A DNA stretch of 64,000 nt from Morchella semilibera (Eukaryota; Ascomycota; Pezizomycetes; Pezizales; Morchellaceae). The notes below the pieces were generated by a model. It was not told where the DNA came from. It did not search any database and saw only the letters and a list, made by a program, of their open reading frames with translations. The stretch is taken from positions 124,001-188,000 of the forward strand of contig WBVU01000004.1 in NCBI GenBank assembly GCA_009192285.1, read 5' to 3'. Of the stretch, positions 1-11,549 are shown piece after piece. Made by a program: the position numbers and the translations under genes. Numbering within the stretch: position 1 is the first letter of the stretch; each line of letters starts with the position of its first letter.

Positions 1-3000
1 GAAGAGAAAGAGAAAGCTGAGAAAGAGGAGCGCGAGCGAAAGGAGAAAGAAGAAAAGGAGAAGAAGGAACAGGAAAAGAAGGAACAGGAAAAGAAGGAAC
101 AGGAGAAGAAAGAAAAGGAGAGCAAAGAGAAGAAGAAGTCGAAGAAGGACAAAAAATCAGCAAAATCAAACAAAAAAGGGAAAAAATCAAAGAAGACGGA
201 GGATAGCTCCGAATCCTCTGATAGTGAGGGCTCCTCCGACAGTGAAGGATCCAGCGATTCTGATAGCTCATCCTCCTCTTCATCGTCATCCTCTTCATCC
301 TCTTCGGACTCTGAAGTTGATGGCGATGAGGCCTTGGCGGCTGCGATTAGGTTGATATTAGCAAAATCATCTAAATCAAAGCAGAGGCGTCAGAAGGAGA
401 AAAGGAAGAAGGCCAAAGCTAAGAAGGCTAAAAAAGAAAAGAAGAAGGCAAAGAAGGCGGAAAAGGAAGCCGAGAACAAAGCAGATGATGAGAAAAAGAA
501 TGAAGAGGAGAAGACCGAGGACAGAGCCAGTGTTTTGGAATACAAGCGTGTCGATGAGCGTGAGTCCCCAAGGCATGTTTCAAAGTTTTAATTATTTACT
601 GACTACTGCTCCAGTTTACGACAAGGAGCTCCATGACTACAAGATCTGCGACACGGTTCCTCATCCTAAAACAGATAAATACTCCTCATTCATCTTTACG
701 GTCCGCCGTGTCTTTGATTATGAGAATAAGTACATCGAGACCCAGGTTGATATTAAGTCCATCCTTCTCAAGGAGGCCCTTGCCGGAATAATTGGGGATG
801 TTAGAGGTGTTTCTTTGGTCGAAGATGTCCCCTCGGTTGATCCAAATATGCTATTCAACTTCCTGCCAGAATTTGAAGCGTGGGTCGAGAAGAAGTCGAA
901 GCTCAAAGGGGGTGCCAGAAAAAGAACCATCAAAAGCGACCGCGGCTGTTACAGGAAAACCTGTCCCTCCCCCATTAACTGCCGCGGAGGTTTCCCAGCA
1001 AATTGACCAAGTCAAACTTCTTATTGAATACCTGAACACGGATTATTCCCCCACCAAAGCAGCTCTTTTCCCTCTCTTGGAAAACTCTATGATTACATTC
1101 GACCTACTCTGGGCCGTGTTGAAACCAGGAGCCATCATGTATACTACATGTGCAGGGAGCAACGAACCAAGGGCGTTCAAGCTTGAGTATGCACAGAAAG
1201 AGTCCAGCTTCATGAGAGGAAAATGGTGGGCCCTCGAGGGTAAGTATCTAGAATACGACGGGAAGGATGGTCCCGTGGAAGCTGGCGATGATGAGGGTGG
1301 TGGGTTTGGCTGGGGAACAGTCAGCGTTGATATTGAAGGGTTTAAGGGTGCAAGGAAGATTACCTCATTATCATGTTATCCATTGGATTTCAGAAAGGAT
1401 AAGGAAGCTATGAGGGTGAGTTTTACCTTTAGTATCTGGCGGGTTGGAAACTCACGAGCTGTTAACTAACCCTGTACAGAATACCCTAATTGAGCGAGGG
1501 CGGAAGTTTGTTTCCTTGAAAGGGATGCAATACAAGACGCATAATGGAATTGCGTTTATCCGGAGGAAGCGCCAGTATGTTAAGATTCATGTAAGCCATC
1601 TACCGATAGCCCACCTTCTTGGTAGTGGATACTGATGCCTGAGTAGGTCAAAGGACGTATTATGATTGACCCTGCCACATTTCGGCGTATAAATCCCAAC
1701 TATGTGATTTCCTCAATCAGATCTCGGTACGACGAAGACGAAGACGAGGATAATAATAATGGTGGAGGAGCGGAACACGAGTCGGAAGAAGGCGGTGAAT
1801 GCACTGAATGTTGCTGCAGTGCAGAAGATGATGGGAAAACCGAGCAAGAAAAGGAGTTAGAACGATTGAAAGTTGTAGTCGACGACAAGGGCAACTACCT
1901 GGCCGTCACAAAAGAGCAAGACAACTTAAAAAAGATGAAAGTCGAGAGAGCGGAGGGTTCCGCTGAGGAAGTTGAACCTGTCTTCACGGATGAAGAGCTT
2001 CTCACTGCATCTCCGGTCGTCCTTGGATGGGCATTCACTGAGAAATACTGGCGTAAGTACCACTCCATAAATTGAAGGTTAAAAAAACTAACGTTGAATT
2101 TAGTTGAATTCGCTGTTTCTGGAGTTGAAGAGATCCAGTGGAACGACAGGGCATTTGAGTCTTTGGTTCTACCCGATGCTCAAAAAACTATTGTCAAAGC
2201 TCTTGTTGAGTCACATACAGGGAAAAGTATTGAAACTTCGACTATTGATGACGTTATTCAGGGCAAGGGTCGGGGTCTTGTCTCGGTTCTACACGGGCCT
2301 CCAGGTGTTGGAAAGACATTGACTGCAGAGGGAATTGCCGAACTTCTAAGAAAACCACTTTATTGTGTTTCCTCTGGGGAACTAGCACCAATCCACAATC
2401 TCTCGAACAAGAGCTTAACAAGATATTGGATATCGCACACTCTTGGGGCGCCGTGCTACTTCTTGATGAAGCAGACGTGTTCCTCGAACGAAGGACAATG
2501 GCAGATATGCACCGAAATGCACTTGTGTCAATCTTCCTACGTGTATTGGAATACTTCCAGGGCATTCTGTTTCTGACGACCAATCGGGTTGAAACATTTG
2601 ACGATGCCTTCCAAAGCAGAATTCACGTTGCTCTCAGATATAATGAGCTTGGCTTCAAGGCTAAGGTCAAGATTTGGAAAATGTTTTTGGAAATGGTTAG
2701 AGAGAAATACGGTGCGGACGCACCAGAAGTATTGACGAATGAGGAGGTAGAGTGGTTGGCAAAGCGGAAGCTCAACGGACGACAGGTTCGTCATTTTCAT
2801 TCGTATCTTATATTCTTTCGGTACAGTAATGACTAACGATGTTGGTACTTATAGATCAAGAACTCGGTTAGAACTGCTCAGGCTCTTGCAAATAACAAGA
2901 ATGAGACGCTCGCCCTCAAACACATCAAGACAGTGCTTGATGTGGCTGAGGGGTTCGAGAACGACCTCAAGGGAACAGGGCAATTAGATAGCATGAACGC

Positions 3001-3010
3001 CTACGCGTAA
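1..3010 (+). CDS. AAA+ family ATPase with charged N-terminal linker (5' partial)
   Basis: The gene is already open at base 1, so its start lies outside the window. Exons as read: 1-559, 615-1415, 1480-1590, 1647-2052, 2104-2785 and 2855-3010 (stop TAA). The introns are 51-69 nt with good GTRAGT donors. The product starts with a Lys/Glu-rich and poly-Ser acidic region. It then has a central region (about 615-2050) typical of large fungal ATPases that carry an uncharacterised domain before the AAA core. The AAA module shows Walker A GPPGVGKT (about 2296-2320), Walker B LLLDEADVFLE (about 2460) and a sensor-like TTNRVETFDDAF stretch. Role inferred only as ATP-driven remodelling. Two frame problems exist. 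At the G5 run 907-911 the frame shifts, either by one extra G or by a 43-nt intron 912-954 with a poor donor. Near 2385 one base seems missing, since SSGEL continues as GTNPQSLEQEL only if one G is restored. Confidence 0.85.
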
Positions 3011-3841
3011 CCGCCCAAACAGACACTACTTATGGTCTTATATCCTATTTTTTCTCACTTATATTACTTATGGTTAAACTTTACATTTCCCTTGTATAAG
3101 ATCTTATTTATCCCTATTCGGTGATAGTTTCTATTAATCTTGTTCCTTTCTCTTCTTCACATAAGGTTAAATACGTATCTTGACTCTTGATCCTTTTTCG
3201 GCTCAAACAGTTATTGTAGATTCATTTTTTCCTCTCTGCTTTGTAGTTTACGATTTCTTTGGGGTATTGAATTTCGCGAGTTAAACGACATTTAAAGTTG
3301 GAGTGTATCCCGATACGAGTCAACTATATATGCACCGCGTTTGGAATACAACCATATCATATATAAAAAAAATGTTCCAGCTTAGTACCCTATCATAAAA
3401 ACAGATAGGGACCCATAGTCTGGACTCGTATATGTATGATTTGATGCGGGGTGTGTGAGATAGTTCTCATTCAACCTATACAGGTGGCTACATGCCAATT
3501 AACGAACAAGTCCTTATAGAGCTAGGTATGCGGGGACGGGGGCGGGATTTCTCGACTCGACGCTATTAAGGGCGTATTTTCCTTTGATCTGCACCGTAGC
3601 TGCTCATGGAGTAACGAACATCAATAGGTTAGCCAGCTAGATTCAAGTTCACAGCCGCCATCAGCAAAAGTAAACGCAAATATCAGAATTGAAATATTCG
3701 TTTAGCCAACTCGTAGTGTTCATTAGGAAAGATATCAGCAATAGAGCATAATACGTGTGTAGCTCATAGTTCACAATCAATGCTCTATATGATAATACCT
3801 TCAAACATGAGATCTCAACGATGGACACGTAGGAAACCCTC

Positions 3842-4012
3842 TATCCCTTGAGCTGTCATATGCTGACCCCCTATAATAGTGAGATTAGACTTGTATGGGA
3901 GATCTATTATTTGATAAAAGGGATAGCAAGAGCTGTTAGTAAAGCCACACCAAATTTGCTTTCCTTTTTTCCCTTTAGGTGGGTCAGCACTTTCGCAACA
4001 GCTTAAGGGATA
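3842..4012. mobile_element. MITE-like element, copy 1
   Basis: 171-bp element with imperfect terminal inverted repeats. The left end reads TATCCCTTGAGCTGT then TGCTGACCCC. The right end, reverse-complemented, reads TATCCCTTAAGCTGT then TGCTGACCC. It is flanked on both sides by the hexamer ACCCTC (3836-3841 and 4013-4018), a candidate target-site duplication. The interior is closely related to the element at 4543-4704. There is no coding capacity; a 74-residue open frame across it is chance. The superfamily cannot be assigned from this alone. Confidence 0.75.
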
Positions 4013-4542
4013 ACCCTCAAATTCAACCAATAATACCACCCAAAATACACATGATATGCCCTGTATAGCTATCTACTTACGCGTGCAGCCTGATCCCACA
4101 ACCCCAGTTCGACGTCTGGGATTTTATATAAAGCTTTAAAAGACCTAATGTTAAGTATTGTATTCATAATCTAATCTTGGAGGGGCCTGTCGTTTATGCC
4201 TAGGGCTCATCTAATAAGTATGAAATGCATTTATCTCTTAGTGGCCTGATTGACTGCTTTCGAGATTTCTGTTTTACTTCAGGGGTAATTAATCTTTCAC
4301 TGATTCAAAGCTTTAAAGACTATATGGTGTTCTTGTGACTCTAGAGTTAAAGTATTTGATATAAAGGGTTAAAGTGTGAATATATATATACTTGTATGTG
4401 AGATATTAATATCTTTGCCTACGTAGTTACAGTAAACGGCCCTAGAAGACTCGATCACTATATACATATATCAATTGGCCAAAGTATAAGGGGGGTATAT
4501 AGCAATCTCTCGTTATGGGGCTACACTGTGTTCCTCTCACCA

Positions 4543-4704
4543 TATCCCCTTAGTCTATCAATGCTAACCCCCCTATAATAGAGGAAATAAATTTATATGG
4601 AAGATCTACTATTTGATAGGGGAGATAGCGGGATCTGTTAGTAAAGCCACACAAAATTTGCTTCTTCTGGGGGGGTCAGCATTTTACTGACAGACTAAGG
4701 GATA
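4543..4704. mobile_element. MITE-like element, copy 2
   Basis: 162-bp relative of the element at 3842-4012, in the same orientation. Ends are TATCCCCTTAGTCTATC and, reverse-complemented, TATCCCTTAGTCTGTC, each followed by TGCTRACCCCC. The interior shares CTATAATAG, GATCTAYTATTTGATA and TGTTAGTAAAGCCACAC with copy 1, roughly 80 percent identical by eye. I see no clear target-site duplication around this copy. Confidence 0.72.
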
Positions 4705-5522
4705 GGTTACCTTTATCACAAATGAGCCTGAAGCGTGCAATATTATTATCATTTCGTATTGCTGCAAATATCGAGCTGGACTGTAAGGAATCTGCGGGCA
4801 ACGGTTTATCTCTCAAAAATCTCACTGCTACCTCATTTTCTTAAAATCGCATATCACGTGATTATGGAAGGAGCCTTATAATTATGCTACCAGGTTTCCA
4901 GGCCTTAGATCTACTGTCTACTAATTTGTTTATTTTTGCAGTCACATATCCACACTCTCTTTTAGTCTACTAGAGCATTACTTGTATATAAATAGCCCTA
5001 TTCGGGGTCCTATTAGAAACCAAGCAACAAACCCTTCAGTCCGACTACACCTATAACATAATATCTATGACACTTGAAAAGCAGCAAAGTTGCTATCCGA
5101 GACTGACCCTGATATCACGTCGAGATCTCGTTAAACTTTCTCCAATTGTCCGCCGAGTGTTGTCCTAATGCCCAGAGTTGCCTCATCGTAGCGCCTAGCT
5201 AGCAACCACTAAACACTTATATATTGATACCTACTTTACACGGAGCGTACTTACATTGTTCTTATGAGTCTTTGAGTAAGCTCCCACAGCTAGCCCAACA
5301 TGCCATTTAACTATAATTTCCAGGGAACAAACTTTGGCGTGCACACGCAAAAACTTCGTGTCCGACCGCATACGGCCACAAATGCCATGATCTATCTAGG
5401 CCACCAACCCCCCCCCCCCTCCGACTTCCATGATTGAGGGCCTCCACTCATAATAAATAGGTAAGCATGAAATTGTTAGTATAAATAAATACTTAAATAA
5501 GCATGAATAGGTTTCCCATTTC

Positions 5523-5539
5523 CGAGTGATATATTATGC
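5523..5539 (-). promoter_or_regulatory. bipartite motif (GCATA-N5-TCACTCG)
   Basis: Read on the minus strand: GCATA, 5 bases, TCACTCG. The left half has one mismatch (G for T) to TCAYR. It lies 66 bp from the next site. Confidence 0.45.
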
Positions 5540-5588
5540 ATGACGCGGTTGCTTATCACCTATTGCAGCGATTAGTCAGCCATAACCA

Positions 5589-5605
5589 CGAGTGATGTTT
5601 CATGC
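5589..5605 (-). promoter_or_regulatory. bipartite motif (GCATG-N5-TCACTCG)
   Basis: Minus strand: GCATG AAACA TCACTCG. One mismatch in the left half-site. Same orientation as the site at 5523. Confidence 0.5.
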
Positions 5606-7299
5606 ACGAGCCCCTAACAATAACAACAGCTATGTAAATACCAAGACTCGATCCATGAGGTCAAAGTCAATTCTATGGGCAGCGTTTGATGCAGACCGAC
5701 GCCATTCAGCCAATCACTCAAGAGACAATCCTTGGGCCGAGATAGCCAACTTTTCGATGTTTGGCGGCACATACATACATGTAATTAGTAATTATCACAT
5801 TTTGGGTGCGTAAGAAAAAGACATACAGAGAGGAGTCGCTGCAGCTGAGGGTACTTTGGTTTTATCGCAGGCATATCTCTAGGTCTCGATCTCTGGGTCA
5901 ATTAGGGTAGGATGTGAGACGAATATTGCATCCTGGCACTTGATTGTTACAGAGTTTCACAGCTGTGCAGTGCATGCTCGACATGCTGTACTGCCGGACA
6001 TTAATCCAGTTCCATGGCATGACTCCAGTACAGGAAACAAAACAGGAGCGAAGCACCGATCATGAGTGCATATCATATTTGTTTTCTTCTGTGATGTGAG
6101 GTCTAGGGAGGAGAGGTGGACGGACACCCTGGTGGATAGATATAGCCCCCAAGGTCCTCACTATGCCGGTTGTATGTTTACCTGGCCCCCCGCCCCCCAT
6201 TTCGCTTTTCTCTTCACAACCTTTTCTTATTTATCACTACTCATGGCCCATGAGGTAGTAATGCCTTCCCGACCGTATCCTCAATGTTATACTCACTTAA
6301 GACAGGATTCTTATCTCCCTTTACACTGACTCGAGTTTTTATTATTGTTTTGATGAGCAAGTGAGTACTACTGAATATGAATGCAGGATTTGACTACTTC
6401 TCACGGTCGCATATACCCAAAACACAATTTCCCGACTTCAAATGCGGACGGAGGTAGGAAGAAGACTCCATAATAACTACTAACCTTGATTCACTTGGTA
6501 GAAGACAGTACTTATGAACATAGACGTTTTCGGAACCGAACATTCGTCCTGTACACCATAAAAACGCAAAGTCAACTTCATCCTATATCCCTATAGCGCA
6601 TTGGACGAAGTTCACTTTACAACAGTGGTCGTGTTTTCTCTTATAACTATTGACATTTAATCATCTTCTTCAGACCCCCCTATCGTTATGATGATTTAGC
6701 CATCTACATACATACATGTACTTATCATTTACAGGATTAAGTACCCTTGGTTCCGGTGCCAAAAAGCTACTTACATAACCCAATATATGATTACATGTAC
6801 ATACTTCCCTTTACAGCTTCTACTATCTAGGTGTTATTTCTTGCATCGAGGTTTAACTTATAACGACGTGTAGCTTTAGATCATAATCGACAATAAGGCA
6901 AGACGCTAATACACCTCCAAGAAGGAATTTCGTGTTTTAATACTCATGTTATCAAGCACATGTTAGTTCGATATTTGTTCACTAACTAGAATTAACCAAT
7001 ACAGCATCTATTAGTGTCCTACTAAGAAATACCAATGCAGCTTCTACTATTTAGGCACACTCTTATCGGTTATTAATTTATCACTGCGGCCCTCACTCTT
7101 TCGATAAAACGGTACGATTGTTTGATAGGTTTATTCGATATTCAACAAATGAAAACTATGGTTGCCGAAACCACTACGAACATTTCGTTTCCTCAATTGC
7201 TCCCTATTCTATCAGGCCACCTGTGTCCACCAGTATCAAATCGTTTACGAAGCAGATTGTCGATGCTTATCGGCGGGCCTTGACCAGAGGCGGGGAGAT

Positions 7300-7437
7300 T
7301 TAGTGCTGTTATTACTAATTAGTTTCATTCCAAGCTAGTATCCATAGACTGGAGAAGCCTACAGAGCATGATCCGCATGAGCATCCGGTACCGGAGCAAG
7401 ATCCGGAGCAGCAAGAAGCGCAAGAGCAGCCACCCAT
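7300..7437 (-). CDS. short Cys-rich metallothionein (Cu-MT type)
   Basis: Start ATG at 7437-7435 in an AAAATGG context. Exon 1 (7363-7437) encodes 25 residues with eight cysteines, at positions 4, 6, 9, 10, 14, 19, 21 and 24, in C-x-C, C-x2-C and CC spacing. There are no aromatic or long hydrophobic residues, as in the roughly 26-residue copper metallothioneins of filamentous ascomycetes. A GTAGGC donor follows directly. The acceptor at 7315 leads straight to TAA (25 aa); the alternative acceptor at 7306 adds His then TAA at 7302-7300 (26 aa). Without splicing the frame would run on to a 40-residue product ending at 7315. Support for a real, strongly expressed gene: a TATAAAAG box 129 bp upstream and a C/A-rich 5' leader. 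Role by family: cytosolic binding of Cu(I) or other soft metals. Confidence 0.78.
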
Positions 7438-7565
7438 TTTGATAGTTTTGGAGTTTGGAGTTTGGGGTTTGGATAAGTGTTTTGTTTGGTTGGTAATGAT
7501 AGGATTGAAGGTTTTGTGCGTTGTGGTGAAGGAAAGAAGAGGGGCATCTAGGGACTGAGAGGACC

Positions 7566-7573
7566 CTTTTATA
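7566..7573 (-). promoter_or_regulatory. TATA box of metallothionein gene
   Basis: TATAAAAG on the minus strand, 129 bp upstream of the metallothionein ATG and followed by a CT-rich then CA-rich leader. A short upstream ATG lies in the leader region, but probably before the transcription start. Confidence 0.6.
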
Positions 7574-7669
7574 CTAATTCTTCTATCTCCTGAATGCTCA
7601 TTTGAACTGGCTTTAGGCCCCCCAGAGCCAGTAACTACGGGAATATCCATCGTATTCACCCACCAGAGC

Positions 7670-9884
7670 ACCGCTGATCAACACCACCTTCCCGTTCCCC
7701 CCATCACCCCAACTGAAACGTTAAGCACTCAGCACATCGAGCGGGGTAACTAATAAAGTAATAAAGTGGTTACTCGACTTCTGCTATTGGCTGTTTCACC
7801 GCCTCGTGTTGAGTAAATCGGACGGTGATGCACAAAATGGCGTGGGACTATGAGCAGGGATAAGCAGCATTTATAAATTTATTACACTGCATAATCGATA
7901 CTACCGGAATACCCAGATGACAGTAGCTTAGGGTAGATGATAGTTGATTTCTGAGTGTGAATATTTGTATCTTTTCTTTTACATGAAATAGTAGCATTTC
8001 CAAAAGATACAGTCAAAAATATAAACTTCTTTTCTGTTCTGTACCGTGCTGTGGAACACCCAAAAGGAGAGAGAACCTGTGATTTCATAGAGTACGAGTA
8101 GTTTGGAAAACACCTGACTCGGCTGCCTGAATTCCTTGTTAGCTAGGTGGGGTACGTACCCGCTCTTCTTGGAACATGCAAGCATTCTTCAGCCACCCTA
8201 ATTGTCACCGGTCGTTGGGTGGTGGTGGTGGGTTTGGATGGATCACGAGGATGCTGAAACCGAGACAGATGGATCTTTATGATAAAGATGAGGTTTATCA
8301 CAAAATTTAGTCCTGATGGTCATCACGGTTTCTACCGTTCTTTCCTTGGCTAAACCAGGATATTGTCAATTCTTGCCCGGTTGTAGCTTAGTTGATAGGT
8401 TACCCAAAGATGTAGAATACAAGAAGTTGTTTGGGCAGGCGTGTAAACTTTGGCGCCTTCCTTTCTTAAAAAAAAAAAAAGAACAGCCCGGGCCCAAAGG
8501 TCAGATCTAAGCCGTCTGATTGGTTGTTTTGCGTGTGGCCACCACATACCTATTGCTCTGTCCTTTTGCATTAAACTCGGGCTCTTATTTCGAGACTTAA
8601 CGGTACAAGCATTTTTACATTTGTCCCGTACAAAAGAAAAAAAAGAAAAAAGAAAAAAAGAAGGGAAGGTCCTCCTAATTTGACACACCTACCCCCAGGG
8701 CTTCTCTCCCTTAGTAAGAGCAGGGGGTGATCCTGACTTTTCGTGAATTCCTTATCCCTTGCTTTGATATATTCTCATCAAAACATACACACCTATGTAA
8801 GAACGCCTGAAACAGCCCTTCCTTTGAGAGCTTGGTTGCTCATCGAACCCAGCCCGTACATATACGATACTGCTGCATGTGACAACCAGTTATCCCCAGA
8901 TAAATACACACGGTGATGTATGAAGACAAAGTTACATCGATCGGCTGTGACGAGCCTTTGGCTAAACCAACCCAAGAGAAAGATAGAAATGTTGTGCCTG
9001 TCCTGTGTACCCGTTCCCGCGGCCGTCTTTAAAACCGGACGTTGGTTTATCTCGAATAATATTTCTGTTTGTTGGATGTGGAACCCCCTTGTAGTAAACC
9101 TAGCCCTGGTTAACTGGATATATCCATACATGTAACTACATGTACTTACATGCTACGTACTTACATGTACAAACTCTACATGGGTGAAGAAGGAGTGGGG
9201 TTATGTTAGTGATTCCGAGTATGTAAGTAACTCGACCGGTCTCACGCTAGAAACATATGATCAATCATAAGTACATATACATATACTTATATATAGAGAT
9301 AAGAAAGTAAAATAAGCCTAAATGTATTTTATCATACAAGGTCTGACCCCTCTTGGTTATTCCTTTCAGATAGTGCAATGAGTTGGGATGTCGAAGGTCT
9401 CCTAAACGGTGCAAGATCTGATAAATAGCTCAGTACATGTAACCATAAGGGCAGATTGGGTAGTAGAGTGTTCGATAAGATGTAACTTCCTATGGCAACA
9501 TTACACAAAAATGAAACACCTCGATCTGCTGACAGTGACGAGTGACAATACTCCAGAATTTACAGAATGCGGCGCGGTTGTGAAGGCCCTTGTCTTTAGT
9601 GCAGTGTCTCTTCTTGTACTCGTTTACCAGTGCCATAGGAGCCAGTTGCTCAGGGCAAGGATAGTTTGTATGGACTGGCGATAATCTCTCCTACGAATCA
9701 TCCCTGTTTCAGTCACTTGCATTTTCTGTGGGTAACCGAGGAAATATTTTATAAGTCCTCCCACTTGGTATGTAGCTGCATGGATCGAGGCGATAAAAGA
9801 TAATGGGTGGTACCATGGCATCCAATTAAGATAAAAAATATTAGCTTTGGACGGTTCAACCTTTCCGGTGATGCATGATACATT
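7670..9884. other. intergenic interval, no supported gene
   Basis: Open frames of up to 112 codons occur on both strands, but they overlap each other and lack recognisable domains, Kozak context or introns. There is an A-rich run at 8467-8480 and an A/G-rich tract near 8630-8670. TACATGTA palindromes cluster at about 9127-9170. Confidence 0.5.
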
Positions 9885-10781
9885 TCAAGAAAACTCTCCA
9901 AGTCCTTCAACCCATTCCTCGATCTCCCTCCATTCCTGCACTCTAACTAAACAGCCACCCCCTCCTCCTCCTTCTCCTCCTCCTCCTCCTCCTCCTCCTC
10001 TCCCTCCAACGAATCCTTTTGCCAAACCTTCCCTTATCTCTATCCCAAGTCTATCACATGAATTATCTAACTTGTCTCCGAAAAATATCCCCACGTCTGC
10101 CTCTAGCAAACAGAGCAGATCGGATGTTGAATCGCCCACATAAATCGTCAATTCTCCTGCTCCAGTACCAGAGTTCTTCCCGACAATATCCCTCATGACC
10201 CTTAACTTGTCGAATCCCGTCCATATACCACCATCTCTCTCACCAAACCACCGATCCAGACTCCCTGTTGTGACACCCTGATTATCGACCAACAGCTCAT
10301 TTGAAAAGATATCAATCTTTCTGTGATCTGAGCTCTCGAGGCATTTCCTAATCCACGCCCTGCTCCAATTAACACTGACAACGGCTACCCTCCCTCTCTT
10401 ACTAACTCTATCTACAACCTGCTCCCACCCCTTCCTCATGATATCTTCTCCGTTATCCGCCGCGGCTTTAACTAACGTCCCCAACTTGATTCCTTCAAAC
10501 ACCCCCCCTCTCTCAACTCGATCAATACTCGCCCTTTCCACCGTTCTCAAGGATTTCTGGAACTCTACTTCTTCTTTCAGTGTTGTTCGCATGGGTGCCT
10601 GCCCAACATGGTCGTTATAGTCACGCATATAAGAGTCCACGAAAAAACTCCATGGTGCCAGCTTTTTAGGTTCCGAATGGAATTTGTAGGCCGCGGATGC
10701 TAACAGAGAGATTGTATCTTTCCCTGCCCTAGTCAGAGTCTCATCAAAGTCGATGAGGAGAAGTAGGCGGCGAGGTATCAT
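9885..10781 (-). CDS. HAD-superfamily phosphatase-like protein
   Basis: Single-exon gene of 298 residues, start ATG at 10781-10779. HAD motif I is near the N-terminus (LLLLIDFDETLT; nucleophile D11, acid D13). A motif-II-like strand is VAVVSVNWSRAW, and motif IV is the acidic IYVGDSTSDLLCLLEAD. Between motifs I and II lies a helical cap typical of C1-cap HAD phosphohydrolases. The substrate cannot be inferred. Near the C-terminus is a run of almost pure glycine (about residues 258-278), encoded by a CCT/CTC trinucleotide tract at about 9957-10005, which probably expanded by slippage. The gene is convergent to nothing close; the tRNA-Ile gene starts 148 bp upstream of its ATG on the other strand. 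Confidence 0.85.
   Translation of the reverse strand: MIPRRLLLLIDFDETLTRAGKDTISLLASAAYKFHSEPKKLAPWSFFVDSYMRDYNDHVGQAPMRTTLKEEVEFQKSLRTVERASIDRVERGGVFEGIKLGTLVKAAADNGEDIMRKGWEQVVDRVSKRGRVAVVSVNWSRAWIRKCLESSDHRKIDIFSNELLVDNQGVTTGSLDRWFGERDGGIWTGFDKLRVMRDIVGKNSGTGAGELTIYVGDSTSDLLCLLEADVGIFFGDKLDNSCDRLGIEIREGLAKGFVGGRGGGGGGGGEGGGGGGCLVRVQEWREIEEWVEGLGEFS
9957..10005. repeat. (CCT)n trinucleotide tract in coding region
   Basis: Imperfect CCT/CTC triplets. On the minus strand they encode the poly-Gly tract of the HAD-like protein. Confidence 0.85.
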
Positions 10782-10928
10782 TGTTTCCGGGGTCTTTGTG
10801 AAAGTGGGAAACGGTCGCTGTTAGAGCCTTACTGTTCGTCTGCCTTTAATATGGATGACTAAACAAACATTTTCTTAGAGATCTGTAAATATAATAATAA
10901 AAATGTTTTTACAGAGCCTTTAAGCTGT

Positions 10929-11015
10929 GGTTCCATGGCTCAGTTGGTTAGCGCGTGGTGCTAATATAGAAATATGTTAACGCCAAGGTCGAGGGTTCGA
11001 CCCCCTCTGGAACCA
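10929..11015 (+). tRNA. tRNA-Ile (anticodon AAT) with 13-nt intron
   Basis: Acceptor stem GGTTCCA (10929-10935) pairs with TGGAACC (11008-11014), and A11015 is the discriminator base. The D-arm contains the box A-like TGGCTCAGTTGG. The anticodon stem is TGGTG/CGCCA (10956-10960 and 10981-10985), with anticodon AAT at 10963-10965. A 13-nt intron (10967-10979) sits one base 3' of the anticodon, the canonical position. The T-arm carries box B GGTTCGACCCC. CCA is not encoded, as expected for a eukaryote. Confidence 0.95.
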
Positions 11016-11532
11016 TATCATGAATCTAGCACCCTGGCTTCGAAACCCAGGGCTGCTAATTTTTTTTACCATCACACGGGCCGTACCTCGCCCCGAAAAA
11101 AGCTCACCGATCTGTCTGTCCTATGTAGGTTTAGGGAGTGTTAATACACTGCTGCAAGACCCCAACTCTCCGTAGGGTGCATTTCATATCTCTTGTCAAG
11201 TCTAGACAGAAAACACTTGGGCATGAAGCTAAGACCCAGGTCTTATAAAAACAATAGTTGTTAGGGACATCTGTACAGTCGTAGATGATGTTACGTACAC
11301 GGGTAATAGTTTTTGACGGCCGTTACAATCACCCTGCGAAAAACTTCCGAGCCCCATCTTAGAGTGGTTTCTACAAGAGATGAATATTTTTGTCCAATAC
11401 CGGCCGCCAAATATGATATGGGTACATGTACTTTAGGTAATCTACCAACTTATGTACTACGGGGGTAGGTGGAAACCTTCCCCTAACCCCGTAGTACCCA
11501 AATCGATCTCGATCGCGCGCCTGGGGCCTTGT

Positions 11533-11549
11533 TCATAGAAAATCACTCG
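11533..11549 (+). promoter_or_regulatory. bipartite motif (TCATA-N5-TCACTCG)
   Basis: TCATA GAAAA TCACTCG, a full match to TCAYR-N5-TCACTCG. Confidence 0.55.

Larger units (their letters stand above)
3011..7299. other. gene-free AT-rich interval
   Basis: No ORF here looks like a gene; the open frames are short and without recognisable domains or splice structure. The interval holds two MITE-like elements (3842-4012 and 4543-4704), two TCAYR-N5-TCACTCG motifs (5523-5539 and 5589-5605), a C-run at about 5409 and several TACATGTA palindromes near 5777, 6716 and 6796. Confidence 0.6.

Noticed and set aside
8381-8410. Box A-like TAGCTTAGTTGATAGG
   Set aside because: No box B or acceptor stem at the right distance, so not a tRNA.
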